From assembly GCA_017505465.1 (NCBI GenBank), contig JAFVPE010000033.1, positions 1 to 64,000 of the forward strand: DNA of 64,000 nt. The letters are read 5' to 3'. A program made the position numbers and the translations under genes. Of this stretch, positions 31,968 to 40,795 are shown in pieces. The stretch's first letter is position 1, and each line of letters opens with the position of its first letter. The stretch comes from Clostridia bacterium (GTDB taxonomy: Bacteria; Bacillota; Clostridia; Christensenellales; Borkfalkiaceae). The notes under the pieces were generated by a model, which did no database searches, was not told where the DNA came from, and saw nothing but the letters and a program-made list of their open reading frames with translations.

Positions 31968-34295
31968 TTATTCTTGTTGTTGTAAATTGCAAACCTTTCT
32001 ATAAATGGGCGAATCGTTAAGCTCCGCCTTCACGCCGCGATAGACGGTAAGCCTGCCGTCGCGAAGCTCGACAAGCTCCAACTCTTGAAAGACGTTGACC
32101 GCGAAGATAAACTCTCTTCTATCAAAGCCCAAGCCGTCGCACGCGCAAGCAATTTCTTCCACCGTTTCCCCGCTCAAGCTATTCACTTCACGGCGGAGCG
32201 CCGAGAAAATTTCCAATAAGTTCTCTCTCGTAACGTCCAAGCCTTCAAACATTTTATAGCCGCAAATATCTCGGTTGACGAATACCTGCTTGCCCGAAAT
32301 CGCCGCTACGTTGTAATCGGACGGTGTATCAAGGAAGATAAAATCTCTAAATCCCGACAAGTCTGCATCGGGCGCAGGTGAGATGATCAACGCATTCGCC
32401 AAGTTTCTCGACGAAGGATAGAATAAATCGCAACCAAAGTCTTCCAAACCTTCGTAAAAGCGAAGTGTTCTTCTATCCGACGCAATCAAACAAAGTCCGT
32501 AAGGACATTCTTCGTGCTTTTTCTTGATAAGCGCCTTGATTTCATCCGTACCAAGCATTTGCAAATCCACGTTCACTTGTTCTGCGTGGAAACGCGCGAT
32601 TGCGTTTGAGAAAATACTATCCGCCGCACATCTGCCCGTTCTTCCGTCGTAGAGCAAATCCTTGACGTGTCCCTTTATATACTCTTTCCCTTTGAAACGA
32701 GAAAGGTTGATATCGACAACAAACTGTTTCCTTACGTCGCTTTCAATAATTTTGAGATTTTTTGCACCCGAAAAATACATTAGGTCGATAAATTCACTGC
32801 GAACGGATATATGCGGCGACATCGCTTTGACCGGTCGAGCCGTACATGCCCCCGCCGAAATGGAAAATAAGGGCCTTCTATGCCCGACGCCGTAAGGCTC
32901 CATTTGCGCAAGCTCCCGAGCAAATTTCCCGGAAAAAGGCCCTGTGATTTCTTCACTAACGGGAATGAGCTGCTCAAAATCCTTCGGCTCATACGTGCTA
33001 CCGATTTCTTCGTTCAACGCCGCTTCTAATTTATCAAAATTGTCAAACGTGATGTTGATGCCTGCCGCTTGTGCGTGACCGCCAAACTCTTCGATGTACT
33101 GCGAACAATTTTTCAATGCCGTGAAAATATTGACGCTTTCGATACTGCGCGCACTCCCTTTGAGCATATCGCCGTGGTGTACAAAAAGCAAGGTCGGACG
33201 GTTGTACTCCTCCGAAATTCGCGCGGCTACGATGCCGACGAAGCCGGTATTCCAACTTTCGTCCGAAAGCATAATCACGTTGCCGTACGCACCCTTTTCA
33301 AGCAGCTTCTGCTTTGCGGAAGCGTACAGCTCGTCGCAACATTTTTGCCGTTCGGTGTTATACATACAAAGCTTGGTGGCAAGCTCGTAAATTTCCGACT
33401 CGTTTTCGGATATAAACAAACGGAACGCCGCCTGTGCGTCCCCCATTCTGCCTGCCGCATTGACGCGGGGAGCAATGTTGAATGAAAGCGTTTGCGCCGT
33501 AATCCCATCGTAAACCTTGCCAAGCAACATCGAAAAACAGGGACGAATGCGGTTATTGAACATCTTCAAGCCTTCCGTCACGATATCACGGTTTTCCCCA
33601 AGCAAGGGAACGCTGTCCGCAACCGTCGCAAGGGTTGCAAAATCGAGATATTTATACGCCTTTTGTCCAATAAGCGCACAAGCAAGCTTGAAGGCTACGC
33701 CTGCGCCACAAAGGTTGTCGTAAGGATAATCGTCCTTCAATTTGGGATTGACAATAATGCAATCGGGAAGGACTTCGGGGAGCTCGTGGTGGTCGGTAAC
33801 GATAACGTCCGAGCCGAGCTCGTAAATATATTGCGCTTCTTTGGCACAGGAAATACCACAGTCTACCGTGATAAAAAGCTCGGGGTTACATTCCTCGAAA
33901 ATACGGTCGATAGCTTCTTCGGAAAGCCCGTAGCCGTCCTCTCTTTCGGGAACGTATACGTGCGCTTCAATACCAAATTCACGCAAGGCGTGATACATAA
34001 TTGCGGAAGCGCAAATACCGTCGGCATCGTAGTCACCAAATACGGCAACCGTCCTGCCTTCGTCGCGCGCCTGCGTAATGAGATCCACCGCCTCTTGCAT
34101 CCCTTTCATGAGGAAAGGCGAAAGGAAATTCTTTTCCGAAGGGTTCATAAAACGACGGATTTTTTGCGCCGTATCAATACCGCGCGCGTACAAAATCCGC
34201 GTGATTTGTTCCGTCAAGTTGGTTTGACTTGCAAGATCGGAAATGATATTCAGTTGTTCTTCCGAAAAAGAATATTCGGGAACAATTTTTTTCAT
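31968..34295 (-). CDS. recJ: Single-stranded-DNA-specific exonuclease RecJ
   Basis: 775 residues. DHH phosphoesterase core: VFGDYDADGICASAIMYH, FITVDCGISC, DVIVTDHHELPE and the linker to a DHHA1 domain with GGHAQAAGINI. An OB-fold region follows. The last ~200 residues form an extra domain seen in Firmicute RecJ proteins; it ends in NSLSGETVEEIACAC and a winged-helix-like segment. It degrades ssDNA 5' to 3' in repair. It lies after secF and just before the rsh gene, a conserved clostridial neighbourhood. Confidence 0.94.
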   Translation of the reverse strand: MKKIVPEYSFSEEQLNIISDLASQTNLTEQITRILYARGIDTAQKIRRFMNPSEKNFLSPFLMKGMQEAVDLITQARDEGRTVAVFGDYDADGICASAIMYHALREFGIEAHVYVPEREDGYGLSEEAIDRIFEECNPELFITVDCGISCAKEAQYIYELGSDVIVTDHHELPEVLPDCIIVNPKLKDDYPYDNLCGAGVAFKLACALIGQKAYKYLDFATLATVADSVPLLGENRDIVTEGLKMFNNRIRPCFSMLLGKVYDGITAQTLSFNIAPRVNAAGRMGDAQAAFRLFISENESEIYELATKLCMYNTERQKCCDELYASAKQKLLEKGAYGNVIMLSDESWNTGFVGIVAARISEEYNRPTLLFVHHGDMLKGSARSIESVNIFTALKNCSQYIEEFGGHAQAAGINITFDNFDKLEAALNEEIGSTYEPKDFEQLIPVSEEITGPFSGKFARELAQMEPYGVGHRRPLFSISAGACTARPVKAMSPHISVRSEFIDLMYFSGAKNLKIIESDVRKQFVVDINLSRFKGKEYIKGHVKDLLYDGRTGRCAADSIFSNAIARFHAEQVNVDLQMLGTDEIKALIKKKHEECPYGLCLIASDRRTLRFYEGLEDFGCDLFYPSSRNLANALIISPAPDADLSGFRDFIFLDTPSDYNVAAISGKQVFVNRDICGYKMFEGLDVTRENLLEIFSALRREVNSLSGETVEEIACACDGLGFDRREFIFAVNVFQELELVELRDGRLTVYRGVKAELNDSPIYRKVCNLQQQE

Positions 34296-34335
34296 TTTTT
34301 ACCTTTTATGCCTTGATTTCCCTTTGGAAAAGCGT

Positions 34336-34363
34336 CGGGCGGGAAGAAGCCCCCTCCCGCCCG
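34336..34363 (-). terminator. Terminator after secF
   Basis: Stem CGGGCGGGA / TCCCGCCCG, minus-strand tail ACGCTTTT. It divides secD-secF from recJ. Confidence 0.72.
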
Positions 34364-34388
34364 TTCGTTGTTTTAATTGATTTGAGAA

Positions 34389-35447
34389 TTAGTCCTCGTC
34401 TTCAGCTTCTGCAACAATTTCTTCCGCCGTAACTTCTTTTACCTTGGAAGCCTTTGCTTTCTTTTCTTTGCGAGCGGGTTTCTTTGCTCTTGCAATTTCC
34501 GTGCCCTTTTGTGCAGGAATCATACATGCAGGGGCATAGAACAAACCAATCACTGCCGATACGATGATTGCAACGCCTACGCTAACGCAGAACCAAGCGA
34601 TTGCCGTACCGCCAAGGATACCGAGAAGAAGCATCGAAAGCGCAAGCGCAGCGTATACGAAAAGCTGTTCCTTGATAGCAAGCGAAGAAATAACGAGTTC
34701 TTCCGACTGCATAGATACGTTTTCGTCCTTCTCGTTCGCACGAAGCTTACCGAGATTGAGAATTACTGCAAGCGCCGTAATAAGTGCCGCCGCCGCAATT
34801 GCGATTGCAACCGCAGGAGTGATAAGGATACGCGTCGCCATAATAATCGCCGTCGTTACAAGCATACCGAGCAATACGCAAACGCCTGCCACGATACCGT
34901 GTCTCCAACCGTAACGAAGGATTGCATAGATGCACGCAAGCACTGCGATCACTGCACCAGCGATACAACCGCGGAGAACGTAGTACTCGGAAACGTACGA
35001 TTCCACTTCTACCGTATTCTTCATTACGAGAATGCTCCAACCCTCGTATTCGCCACCCGTCGCCGTGAGCGCGGTCATGCTATCTTTCAACTTCGCATAC
35101 GAAGCCGTCAAATCTTCTTTATCGTCGAATACGAATACGATTTGTTGTTCGCCGCCATCACCTTCACCATGTTCTACGTAGAGAACGTTATGATCGGAAA
35201 GGATATCTTCGCACTTTTCCTGAATCTTTTCACCGTTTTTTTCGTAAAGGAAGCTTTCCATCGTTACGGTAACCATTTGGGAGTCGGAAATGGTAGCCGC
35301 GCGATTGAATACGCCGCCCCAACCCATAACGCCGCAAAGAGTACCAACCGCCGCAGCGATGACGATAATCACAGCGAAGACAACGGAGAGTGCGGGAATC
35401 ATTATTTTTTTCGTGTTAACCGAAAAGATTTTATTCAACTTACTCAT
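34389..35447 (-). CDS. secF: Divergent SecF-like protein-export membrane protein
   Basis: About 352 residues. Start set at MSKLNKIFSVNTKKI (35447), nine nucleotides after GGGAGG; the first ATG is too close to that site. One N-terminal helix, a periplasmic-side domain of about 120 residues and five helices give the SecF topology, and the position right after secD supports the call. The signature motifs are weak, and the tail is charged (KKPARKEKKAKASKVKEV then an acidic end). SecDF uses the proton motive force to help pull exported proteins across the membrane. The gene overlaps secD by 8 nt. Confidence 0.75.
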   Translation of the reverse strand: MSKLNKIFSVNTKKIMIPALSVVFAVIIVIAAAVGTLCGVMGWGGVFNRAATISDSQMVTVTMESFLYEKNGEKIQEKCEDILSDHNVLYVEHGEGDGGEQQIVFVFDDKEDLTASYAKLKDSMTALTATGGEYEGWSILVMKNTVEVESYVSEYYVLRGCIAGAVIAVLACIYAILRYGWRHGIVAGVCVLLGMLVTTAIIMATRILITPAVAIAIAAAALITALAVILNLGKLRANEKDENVSMQSEELVISSLAIKEQLFVYAALALSMLLLGILGGTAIAWFCVSVGVAIIVSAVIGLFYAPACMIPAQKGTEIARAKKPARKEKKAKASKVKEVTAEEIVAEAEDED

Positions 35448-36945
35448 CGTCGTCATCCTCCCTTACAAAGCGGAAGTATTTATATTTGTTCTTGCTTGCG
35501 GAAAGGAATACGAAGTTGATACCGCGTGCCCACAAAAGGCTGCAGAACGCCGCCGCGATTACGCAAATGATTGCTTGAATTGCAAAGATTTGCAAGCCCG
35601 CCGCACCGATAAGAAGTGCAAGCGCCGCAAGAAGTAATACCGCATAAACGTCAATCGTAAGCCAAAGGGTCTTCTTATAGCCGCCCTTTATCGAAGACTC
35701 AACCGTCTTACCAAGCGAGAACTCTTTCTTGATTGCGTTGTAGATAAGGTATTGGAACACATTGACGAGAATCAACCCAAAGAGGAAGATAAATACGGAA
35801 CCTGCCGAAATGGGGAAAGAACCGCTCGTAATGAATGCGAAGCAAAGCAACGTAATAACGATATAGCTCAAGGAAGCATATGCGTTTACAACGCCGAATC
35901 TACCCATCTTCACAATTGCGAATACGATAAGCGCAAGGATCATCGCACCAACCGCACCAAATACGAAATACAACGTGTTGTTGCCACGGTAAACCGCTTC
36001 GAACGTGCGCGCTTCGCTTACGGTGAATTCGATATCGTAGCCGCCATTTTCCATTGCAGAGTTCAAAAGAATTGCAAGCGTTTCAACGTAACGCTTATCC
36101 CCTGCTTCCGCAATCGAATATTTCACAACGCTATCGTCAGCGATAAGATCAGGCGTGATTTGCATCATCGATTCGCCACCGAGCGTAAGGTCAAGCGTGC
36201 TAATTGCCGTACCGTTTGCATCCGTGGTGCCTGCGGTTACGTCGCTTTGGAACTGTTTAAGAACCTTTTGACCTGCTTTGGTGAAGACGATTTCGAGATA
36301 TGCAACTTTGTTGTATTGCGTCTTTGCCTTAATGCTCTTGATAAGCTTGTTTGCATGCACTTCTTCGCCGTCAAGCTTTACAGCTTCGCCGCCGATTTCA
36401 AGACCGATGTCCCCCGTTACCGCAAAGAGCGTAAACGCTTGATTTGCATATTGCAAAGAGGTGTATTCCGTGTTCGTTTCCGTTTCTTCCGTCGGAAGCT
36501 CGATGCGGAGTGCACAGCCGTCTACGACGGATACCGAATAATCCACGTAACCTTTTGCCGCAAAGCGAGCGCAAATTTCATCCTTCGCTGCGTCGAAGTT
36601 TTCAACGAAATCATCGCGAAGGGTAAGCTTGTCCGCTTTGAGAATACCCTTTTCCATATCCGTGCTCAAATACAAACCGCTTTCGCCGTATTGCACGTAG
36701 TCACTTTGCTGTTCTTCCGTCAAGATATCATATTCCGTTTCGGGAATAACTCCTTCGGGATAGTAGTAAGCATAGTGGCCACCATCAAGCTCGGAGCCCA
36801 AGTCGAATTGCATAACAGCGGGATTCCACGATTTTATGCCTTCCGTCCCGGGAAGGGTGAATACGGGGAACGCCGTGATTACACACAATGCGACGATTAC
36901 GATGGTAAGTAATACCATTAATACCACCGATTTCTTTTTGCCCAT
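35440..36945 (-). CDS. secD: Divergent SecD-like protein-export membrane protein
   Basis: About 501 residues. The start at MGKKKSVVLM (36945) follows AGGAGG at 8 nt. Topology: one N-terminal helix, a large exported domain (residues 35-330), then five helices. The conserved LDLRGG of SecD appears here as FDLGSELDGGHYAYY, clearly diverged. The P1-like part has LEIVFTKAGQKVLKQF, matching the usual F-x-x-x-x-x-x-x-F strand. It pairs with SecF; yajC lies nearby beyond the SCIFF genes, so the Sec accessory set is complete. Confidence 0.8.
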   Translation of the reverse strand: MGKKKSVVLMVLLTIVIVALCVITAFPVFTLPGTEGIKSWNPAVMQFDLGSELDGGHYAYYYPEGVIPETEYDILTEEQQSDYVQYGESGLYLSTDMEKGILKADKLTLRDDFVENFDAAKDEICARFAAKGYVDYSVSVVDGCALRIELPTEETETNTEYTSLQYANQAFTLFAVTGDIGLEIGGEAVKLDGEEVHANKLIKSIKAKTQYNKVAYLEIVFTKAGQKVLKQFQSDVTAGTTDANGTAISTLDLTLGGESMMQITPDLIADDSVVKYSIAEAGDKRYVETLAILLNSAMENGGYDIEFTVSEARTFEAVYRGNNTLYFVFGAVGAMILALIVFAIVKMGRFGVVNAYASLSYIVITLLCFAFITSGSFPISAGSVFIFLFGLILVNVFQYLIYNAIKKEFSLGKTVESSIKGGYKKTLWLTIDVYAVLLLAALALLIGAAGLQIFAIQAIICVIAAAFCSLLWARGINFVFLSASKNKYKYFRFVREDDDDE

Positions 36946-37004
36946 TGATTGTTGCCTCCTGTTGTGTTTCGGGTTTTTCACCCAAGTTACAATGATACTT
37001 TTTT

Positions 37005-37034
37005 ATTATACCTTATTTTTAATAAGCTCGTCAA
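37005..37034 (-). promoter_or_regulatory. secDF promoter
   Basis: Minus strand TTGACG (37034-37029), 18 nt, TATAAT (37010-37005), about 60 nt before secD. A small stem GGGT-GAAAA-ACCC lies in the leader. Confidence 0.78.
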
Positions 37035-37066
37035 GTCATAACGGGGATTATATACAAAATTTTTGC

Positions 37067-38404
37067 TTAAATTCCCTCGTTTTTCATCAATTTCTTCTCG
37101 GCGAGTATATGCATAGCGCACTCTACACGCTTTTTCATCATCGCACACGTTACTTCGTAAGGATCGTTGATGTCGCCGTTGAAATTGTAGTTGTTTGCGC
37201 TGCAACCGCCCGAACAAATAAATTTCGCAAAGCAGTTTTCGCACTTTTTGCGCGTAAATAAGCAGGAATTTTTGAAAAGCTCTCTCGTGTCTTCACGGGT
37301 AATCCCTTCAAATACGCTGCCCATACGGAATTTTTCATTCCCTGCAAATTGATGGCAAGGATATAAATCGCCGTTCGGGGTTACCGAGAAATACTCGTTG
37401 CCTGCGCCGCAAGCGGATACACGCTTGGAAAGGCAAGGTCCGCCCTCCAAATCGATGTTGAAATGGAAGAAATTGAAGCCTTCCCCCTTCTTATGACGTT
37501 CCAAATACGCTTCGCAAAGATTTTCATACTCTGCATTGATTGTTTCAAGGTATTCTTCCTTGATTTGCAAATCGTCAATGTCCGTTACAACGGGCTCCAT
37601 GGAAATAGAATCCACCCCTTGATCGGCGATAAAGAGAACGTCCTTCGCAAAATCGAGATTTTTCGCCGTGAACGTGCCGCGCACGTAATAGCTCTTCATA
37701 CCGCGCATAGAAATGAAATGCTTGATTTTCTCAATAATCAAATCGAACGTGCCTTTGCCATTGATCGATTTTCTAATCGCATCGTGAACTTCCTTTCTGC
37801 CGTCGAGCGAAAGCACGACGTTTTCCATTTCTTCATTGAAGAATTTGATTGTTTCGTCGTTCAAAAGGAGCGCGTTCGTCGTCGTCGTGAACAAGAATTT
37901 CTTGCCGACCTTCGCCCCTTCTTCCTTTGCGTAGTAAACGGTGCGCTTCAATACGTCCAAGTTCATCAAAGGCTCGCCACCGAAGAAATCCATTTCCAAA
38001 ACCTTGCGGTTTCCGCTGTTTTTGATAAGGAAATCCACCGCCGCCTTCGCCGTTTCAAAGGACATGCTTTCACGCTTGGAATGGTATGCGCCTTCGTCCG
38101 CAAAGCAATAGCGGCAACGCATATTGCAGTCGTGACAAATGTGAATACAAAGCGCCTTCACTTCGTTGCTCTTCATGGGATAGGTCTTGATTTCTTCCTT
38201 GAAAAGCAAGCCCTGCTCTTTGAGCGCAGACACGTCGGAAAGAATCTCTTGAATTTGCTCATCGGTGATGTAAGTAATATCGACGGCTTGTCCTTCTTCC
38301 TTCGCTTTTAAGTAGTCCGCCGTGGGCGTATCGCATTCGTGCAAAGCGCCGCTTCCCACGTCGTAAATGTAGTTTTTATCTCTGTAATTGAATACGTGTA
38401 TCAC
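37067..38404 (-). CDS. scfB: SCIFF peptide maturase, radical SAM/SPASM
   Basis: 445 residues. An N-terminal peptide-binding domain (1-80) precedes the radical SAM core with C-x3-C-x2-C at C93, C97 and C100 (DCNMRCRYCF). A SPASM region binds extra clusters (CGAGNEYFSVTPNGDLYPCHQ, then KKCENCFAKFICSGGC). The family forms thioether bonds from the cysteines of the SCIFF peptide, encoded 117 nt upstream. The start is GTG, with GGAG 11 nt before it. The precursor-maturase-secDF order is conserved among Clostridia. The physiological role of the product is unknown. Confidence 0.95.
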   Translation of the reverse strand: MIHVFNYRDKNYIYDVGSGALHECDTPTADYLKAKEEGQAVDITYITDEQIQEILSDVSALKEQGLLFKEEIKTYPMKSNEVKALCIHICHDCNMRCRYCFADEGAYHSKRESMSFETAKAAVDFLIKNSGNRKVLEMDFFGGEPLMNLDVLKRTVYYAKEEGAKVGKKFLFTTTTNALLLNDETIKFFNEEMENVVLSLDGRKEVHDAIRKSINGKGTFDLIIEKIKHFISMRGMKSYYVRGTFTAKNLDFAKDVLFIADQGVDSISMEPVVTDIDDLQIKEEYLETINAEYENLCEAYLERHKKGEGFNFFHFNIDLEGGPCLSKRVSACGAGNEYFSVTPNGDLYPCHQFAGNEKFRMGSVFEGITREDTRELFKNSCLFTRKKCENCFAKFICSGGCSANNYNFNGDINDPYEVTCAMMKKRVECAMHILAEKKLMKNEGI

Positions 38405-38434
38405 GGTTTCATGTACTCCAACTAAAAATCGGTT

Positions 38435-38467
38435 AAAAACGGCGTACCGTTACAATACGCCGTTTTT
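38435..38467 (-). terminator. Terminator/attenuator between SCIFF peptide and its maturase
   Basis: 12-bp stem AAAAACGGCGTA / TACGCCGTTTTT with a 9-nt loop, followed by T on both strands. It lies between scfA and scfB and would let more precursor than enzyme mRNA be made. Confidence 0.82.
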
Positions 38468-38521
38468 ATCTTCCATACGTTTTGTGTGCAGTCGGAACTC
38501 CGACCAAAGAGTTAAAGAGAA

Positions 38522-38674
38522 TTATTTGCGTTCGATTTTTTCTTCACGCGTAATTCTTTCGCAGGATTGGTTGCCTACCGTGCAGCTCGTTTTACAAGCG
38601 GATTGGCAGGTGCTTCTGCATTCGCCACAACCGGTTACCTTTTTGTCTGCGGGTTTTGCAATCGTTTTAATCAT
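38522..38674 (-). CDS. scfA: SCIFF ranthipeptide precursor (six cysteines)
   Basis: A 50-residue peptide with six cysteines at about 16, 19, 23, 27, 31 and 38 (TGCGECRSTCQSACKTSC, then NQSC). That pattern defines SCIFF (six Cys in forty-five residues), among the most conserved RiPP precursors of Clostridia. The start at 38674 follows TAGGAGGCATT, and a longer reading upstream is leader. It has its own strong promoter and a terminator before the maturase. The charged tail ITREEKIERK is probably not modified. Confidence 0.96.
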   Translation of the reverse strand: MIKTIAKPADKKVTGCGECRSTCQSACKTSCTVGNQSCERITREEKIERK

Positions 38675-38716
38675 AATAATGCCTCCTAAATTTGGATTTA
38701 TGAGTTTTATGAAATT

Positions 38717-38745
38717 ATTATAATACACTTTTCACCAAATTGCAA
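38717..38745 (-). promoter_or_regulatory. scfA promoter
   Basis: Minus strand TTGCAA (38745-38740), 17 nt, TATAAT (38722-38717). About 40 nt before the peptide start. Confidence 0.85.
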
Positions 38746-38798
38746 GCGCTTTTTCTATTTTTTTTGTAGTTTTGCTCCCGTATCGCCGATTTTTTCCG

Positions 38799-39176
38799 CT
38801 ATCTTTTCAAATTGACAGCCAAAATCCCCGAAAGCACCCCTGCCGCAAGCGAAATAAGCACCTCGACAAGGATAAACCACGACACGGTGAAAACTCCCCC
38901 AAGCGCAGAATACGCAACGTAGGAAAGCGCCGTGAAAATTAAAGCAACGCCGCCCCCTTTCAGCCATCCCTTTTCCCCACGCGTAAAGGCGAGTGTTCCA
39001 AGAATGATTGCAAGTACCTTCAAAACCTGCGTAATCGGATAAACCGCTTTATCAGGAATGGGCGCAGCGCGGAGCACCACGGCAAAAATCACCGTCGTCA
39101 AAAAGGAAAATAACAAGGCGAGCGCAACGCTCTTTACAATTCCAAAAATACCGTCTTTCGACTCTTCGTTTTGCAT
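38799..39176 (-). CDS. Small four-helix membrane protein (TIGR04086-like)
   Basis: 125 residues. The start at MQNEESKDG (39176) follows GGAGG. Four hydrophobic helices span nearly the whole protein (about 14-36, 43-62, 71-92 and 97-120). Size, topology and position between yajC and the SCIFF peptide match the TIGR04086 family, which occurs beside SCIFF genes. Its job is unknown; a link to export or processing of the peptide is tempting but unproven. No terminator lies between yajC and this gene, so they are likely co-transcribed. Confidence 0.72.
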   Translation of the reverse strand: MQNEESKDGIFGIVKSVALALLFSFLTTVIFAVVLRAAPIPDKAVYPITQVLKVLAIILGTLAFTRGEKGWLKGGGVALIFTALSYVAYSALGGVFTVSWFILVEVLISLAAGVLSGILAVNLKR

Positions 39177-39230
39177 AAAAAACACCTCCGCCATATTGTA
39201 TGCGGAGGTGCAATTCTTTTAGACTAATTA

Positions 39231-39686
39231 TTATTCTTCTTTTGCTTCTTCAGCAGGTGCTTCTACTGCGGGAGCTTCTTCAGCAGGTGCTTCTACTGCG
39301 GGAGCTTCGTCAACGGGAGCTTCTACTGCGGGAGCAGGTTCTTCCTTCTTCGCTACTGCATCCGTTTGGTAAACTGCTTGCTTGTCGAACTTCAAGTAGG
39401 ACTTGCCGCTTGCTTCCGTACCCGTTTCCAAAACGAAGGTGTTGTCTTCGGGGCAAACTTCTACTACGATACCGCAGATACCGCCGATCGTCTTAACCTT
39501 GTTGCCAGGTTGAATTGCATTGAGCATATTTTCTTGTTCTTGCTGCTTTTTCTTTTGAGAACGTCTGCTCAAAATCATAAACACAATGATAACAACTACG
39601 AGCACACCGATGAGCACCCATTGTACCCAAGGATATTTGTTACCGCTAGTACTAGGGCTCGTCTCTGTCAATAAATTCCACAACAT
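39231..39686 (-). CDS. yajC: Preprotein translocase subunit YajC with repetitive acidic tail
   Basis: About 151 residues. The start at MLWNLL (39686) follows AAGGAGAAAATT. One membrane helix near 20-40 (VQWVLIGVLVVVIIVFMIL), then the YajC core RRSQKKKQQEQENMLNAIQPGNKVKTIGGICGIVVEV. The C-terminal ~40 residues are unusual: three A-P-A-V-E-A-P-[AV]-[ED]-E type repeats. YajC associates with SecDF in other bacteria. It lies in the same cluster as secD and secF, with its own promoter. Confidence 0.92.
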   Translation of the reverse strand: MLWNLLTETSPSTSGNKYPWVQWVLIGVLVVVIIVFMILSRRSQKKKQQEQENMLNAIQPGNKVKTIGGICGIVVEVCPEDNTFVLETGTEASGKSYLKFDKQAVYQTDAVAKKEEPAPAVEAPVDEAPAVEAPAEEAPAVEAPAEEAKEE

Positions 39687-39740
39687 AATTTTCTCCTTAT
39701 AAGCGCGAACAATGCGCACTCACATTATTTTCATATCTCT

Positions 39741-39769
39741 ATGATACCCGTTTTTTTTGCTTTTGGCAA
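39741..39769 (-). promoter_or_regulatory. yajC promoter
   Basis: Minus strand TTGCCA (39769-39764), 17 nt, TATCAT (39746-39741); leader about 50 nt. Confidence 0.8.
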
Positions 39770-39855
39770 GCGATTTTCCAAGAAATTTTACACATTTTTT
39801 AATTTTTCATTCAATTTTCATATTGTTTACAAACTAAAAAGAATCTCTTTATTGC

Positions 39856-39875
39856 TTTCAACGCGTACCTGCCCT
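39856..39875 (-). repeat. Copy I of the GGGGCAGGTAYG motif, intergenic
   Basis: Minus strand reads AGGGCAGGTACGCGTTGAAA, one change at the first position. It starts 3 nt past the stop codon of the ABC-2 permease gene. Confidence 0.65.
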
Positions 39876-39877
39876 GC

Positions 39878-40795
39878 TTATTTGGTCTTTTTCTGCTTTT
39901 TTCGACATTTTCCCGCGATATAATGAATCAAAATATAACCGCCCGTCAGCACGACGACTGCACCTGCCAAAACGAGATACATCTGCCAAACTTCTACACG
40001 GTGACCGAAAAACTCGATGTGGCAGTCGGATACCGTTTTCATGGCGTCAAGCGCTTCCGCAGGAAAATTTTGCGATTCCATTTCCGCATATACACCGCGA
40101 AGGGCGTGGTTGCGCAAAAGCGACGTGCCGTACGTCCCGGGCAAACACATCAAAACGTTTCGCAAGCCCTCGCCGTATTGTGCCAAAGGCATATACGCGC
40201 CGCAAAGGAAGCCGTAGCCTGCGCTAATAATCGTCCCCACCGCGGAAAGCTGTCCTTGCGTGGTGAGCGGATAGCAAATCAACGACGAGAGCGACGTCCC
40301 AAGCAATACGAGCAAAATTACGTCGCCGAGCAATGCAAGAATGTCCAAGAAGGAAAGATACCACCCTGTAAACGCAAGGTACACACAACCGAGCGTAAGT
40401 GCCACAAGACTAATAATCATACCGTTGCAAAAGGTGCCGAAATAATACCCAAGCGCAATTTTATACGGCTTAACAGGGGTAATCGTCAAATCGTTCCTCG
40501 CCTTCGTCACCTTGTCTTGCACCATATACAAATTCGCGCAAAAGGATACGGTAATCGTACTCACAGCAAGCAAGGACGAGAGTAGAAGTCCGCCGACGAG
40601 TCCGTCGATAATATCTTTATCGTAGGGAATCCCCGCAGGGATTGCCGACGTGAACGTATCCCGATAAATATCGAACAAAAATACTGCGTATAAAAAGAGC
40701 AAAATAACGGGCGTAATCAAGGAAGAAATCAGCATTCCCTTGTCACGAAAAAAGAGCTTGACGTTTCTTTTCGTCAAAGAGAGAATTTGTTTCAT
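39878..40795 (-). CDS. ABC-2 type exporter permease
   Basis: 305 residues with six hydrophobic helices: one near 20-40, then a cluster from about 68 to 215 and a last one near 275-295. The opening KQILSLTKRNVKLFFRDKGMLISSLITPVILL is the amphipathic elbow and first helix typical of ABC-2 permeases (DrrB/NodJ type). It overlaps the ATPase gene by ATGA, so the two are translationally coupled. Substrate unknown: drugs, lipids and peptides are all possible. An exported loop lies between helices 5 and 6. Confidence 0.9.
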   Translation of the reverse strand: MKQILSLTKRNVKLFFRDKGMLISSLITPVILLFLYAVFLFDIYRDTFTSAIPAGIPYDKDIIDGLVGGLLLSSLLAVSTITVSFCANLYMVQDKVTKARNDLTITPVKPYKIALGYYFGTFCNGMIISLVALTLGCVYLAFTGWYLSFLDILALLGDVILLVLLGTSLSSLICYPLTTQGQLSAVGTIISAGYGFLCGAYMPLAQYGEGLRNVLMCLPGTYGTSLLRNHALRGVYAEMESQNFPAEALDAMKTVSDCHIEFFGHRVEVWQMYLVLAGAVVVLTGGYILIHYIAGKCRKKQKKTK

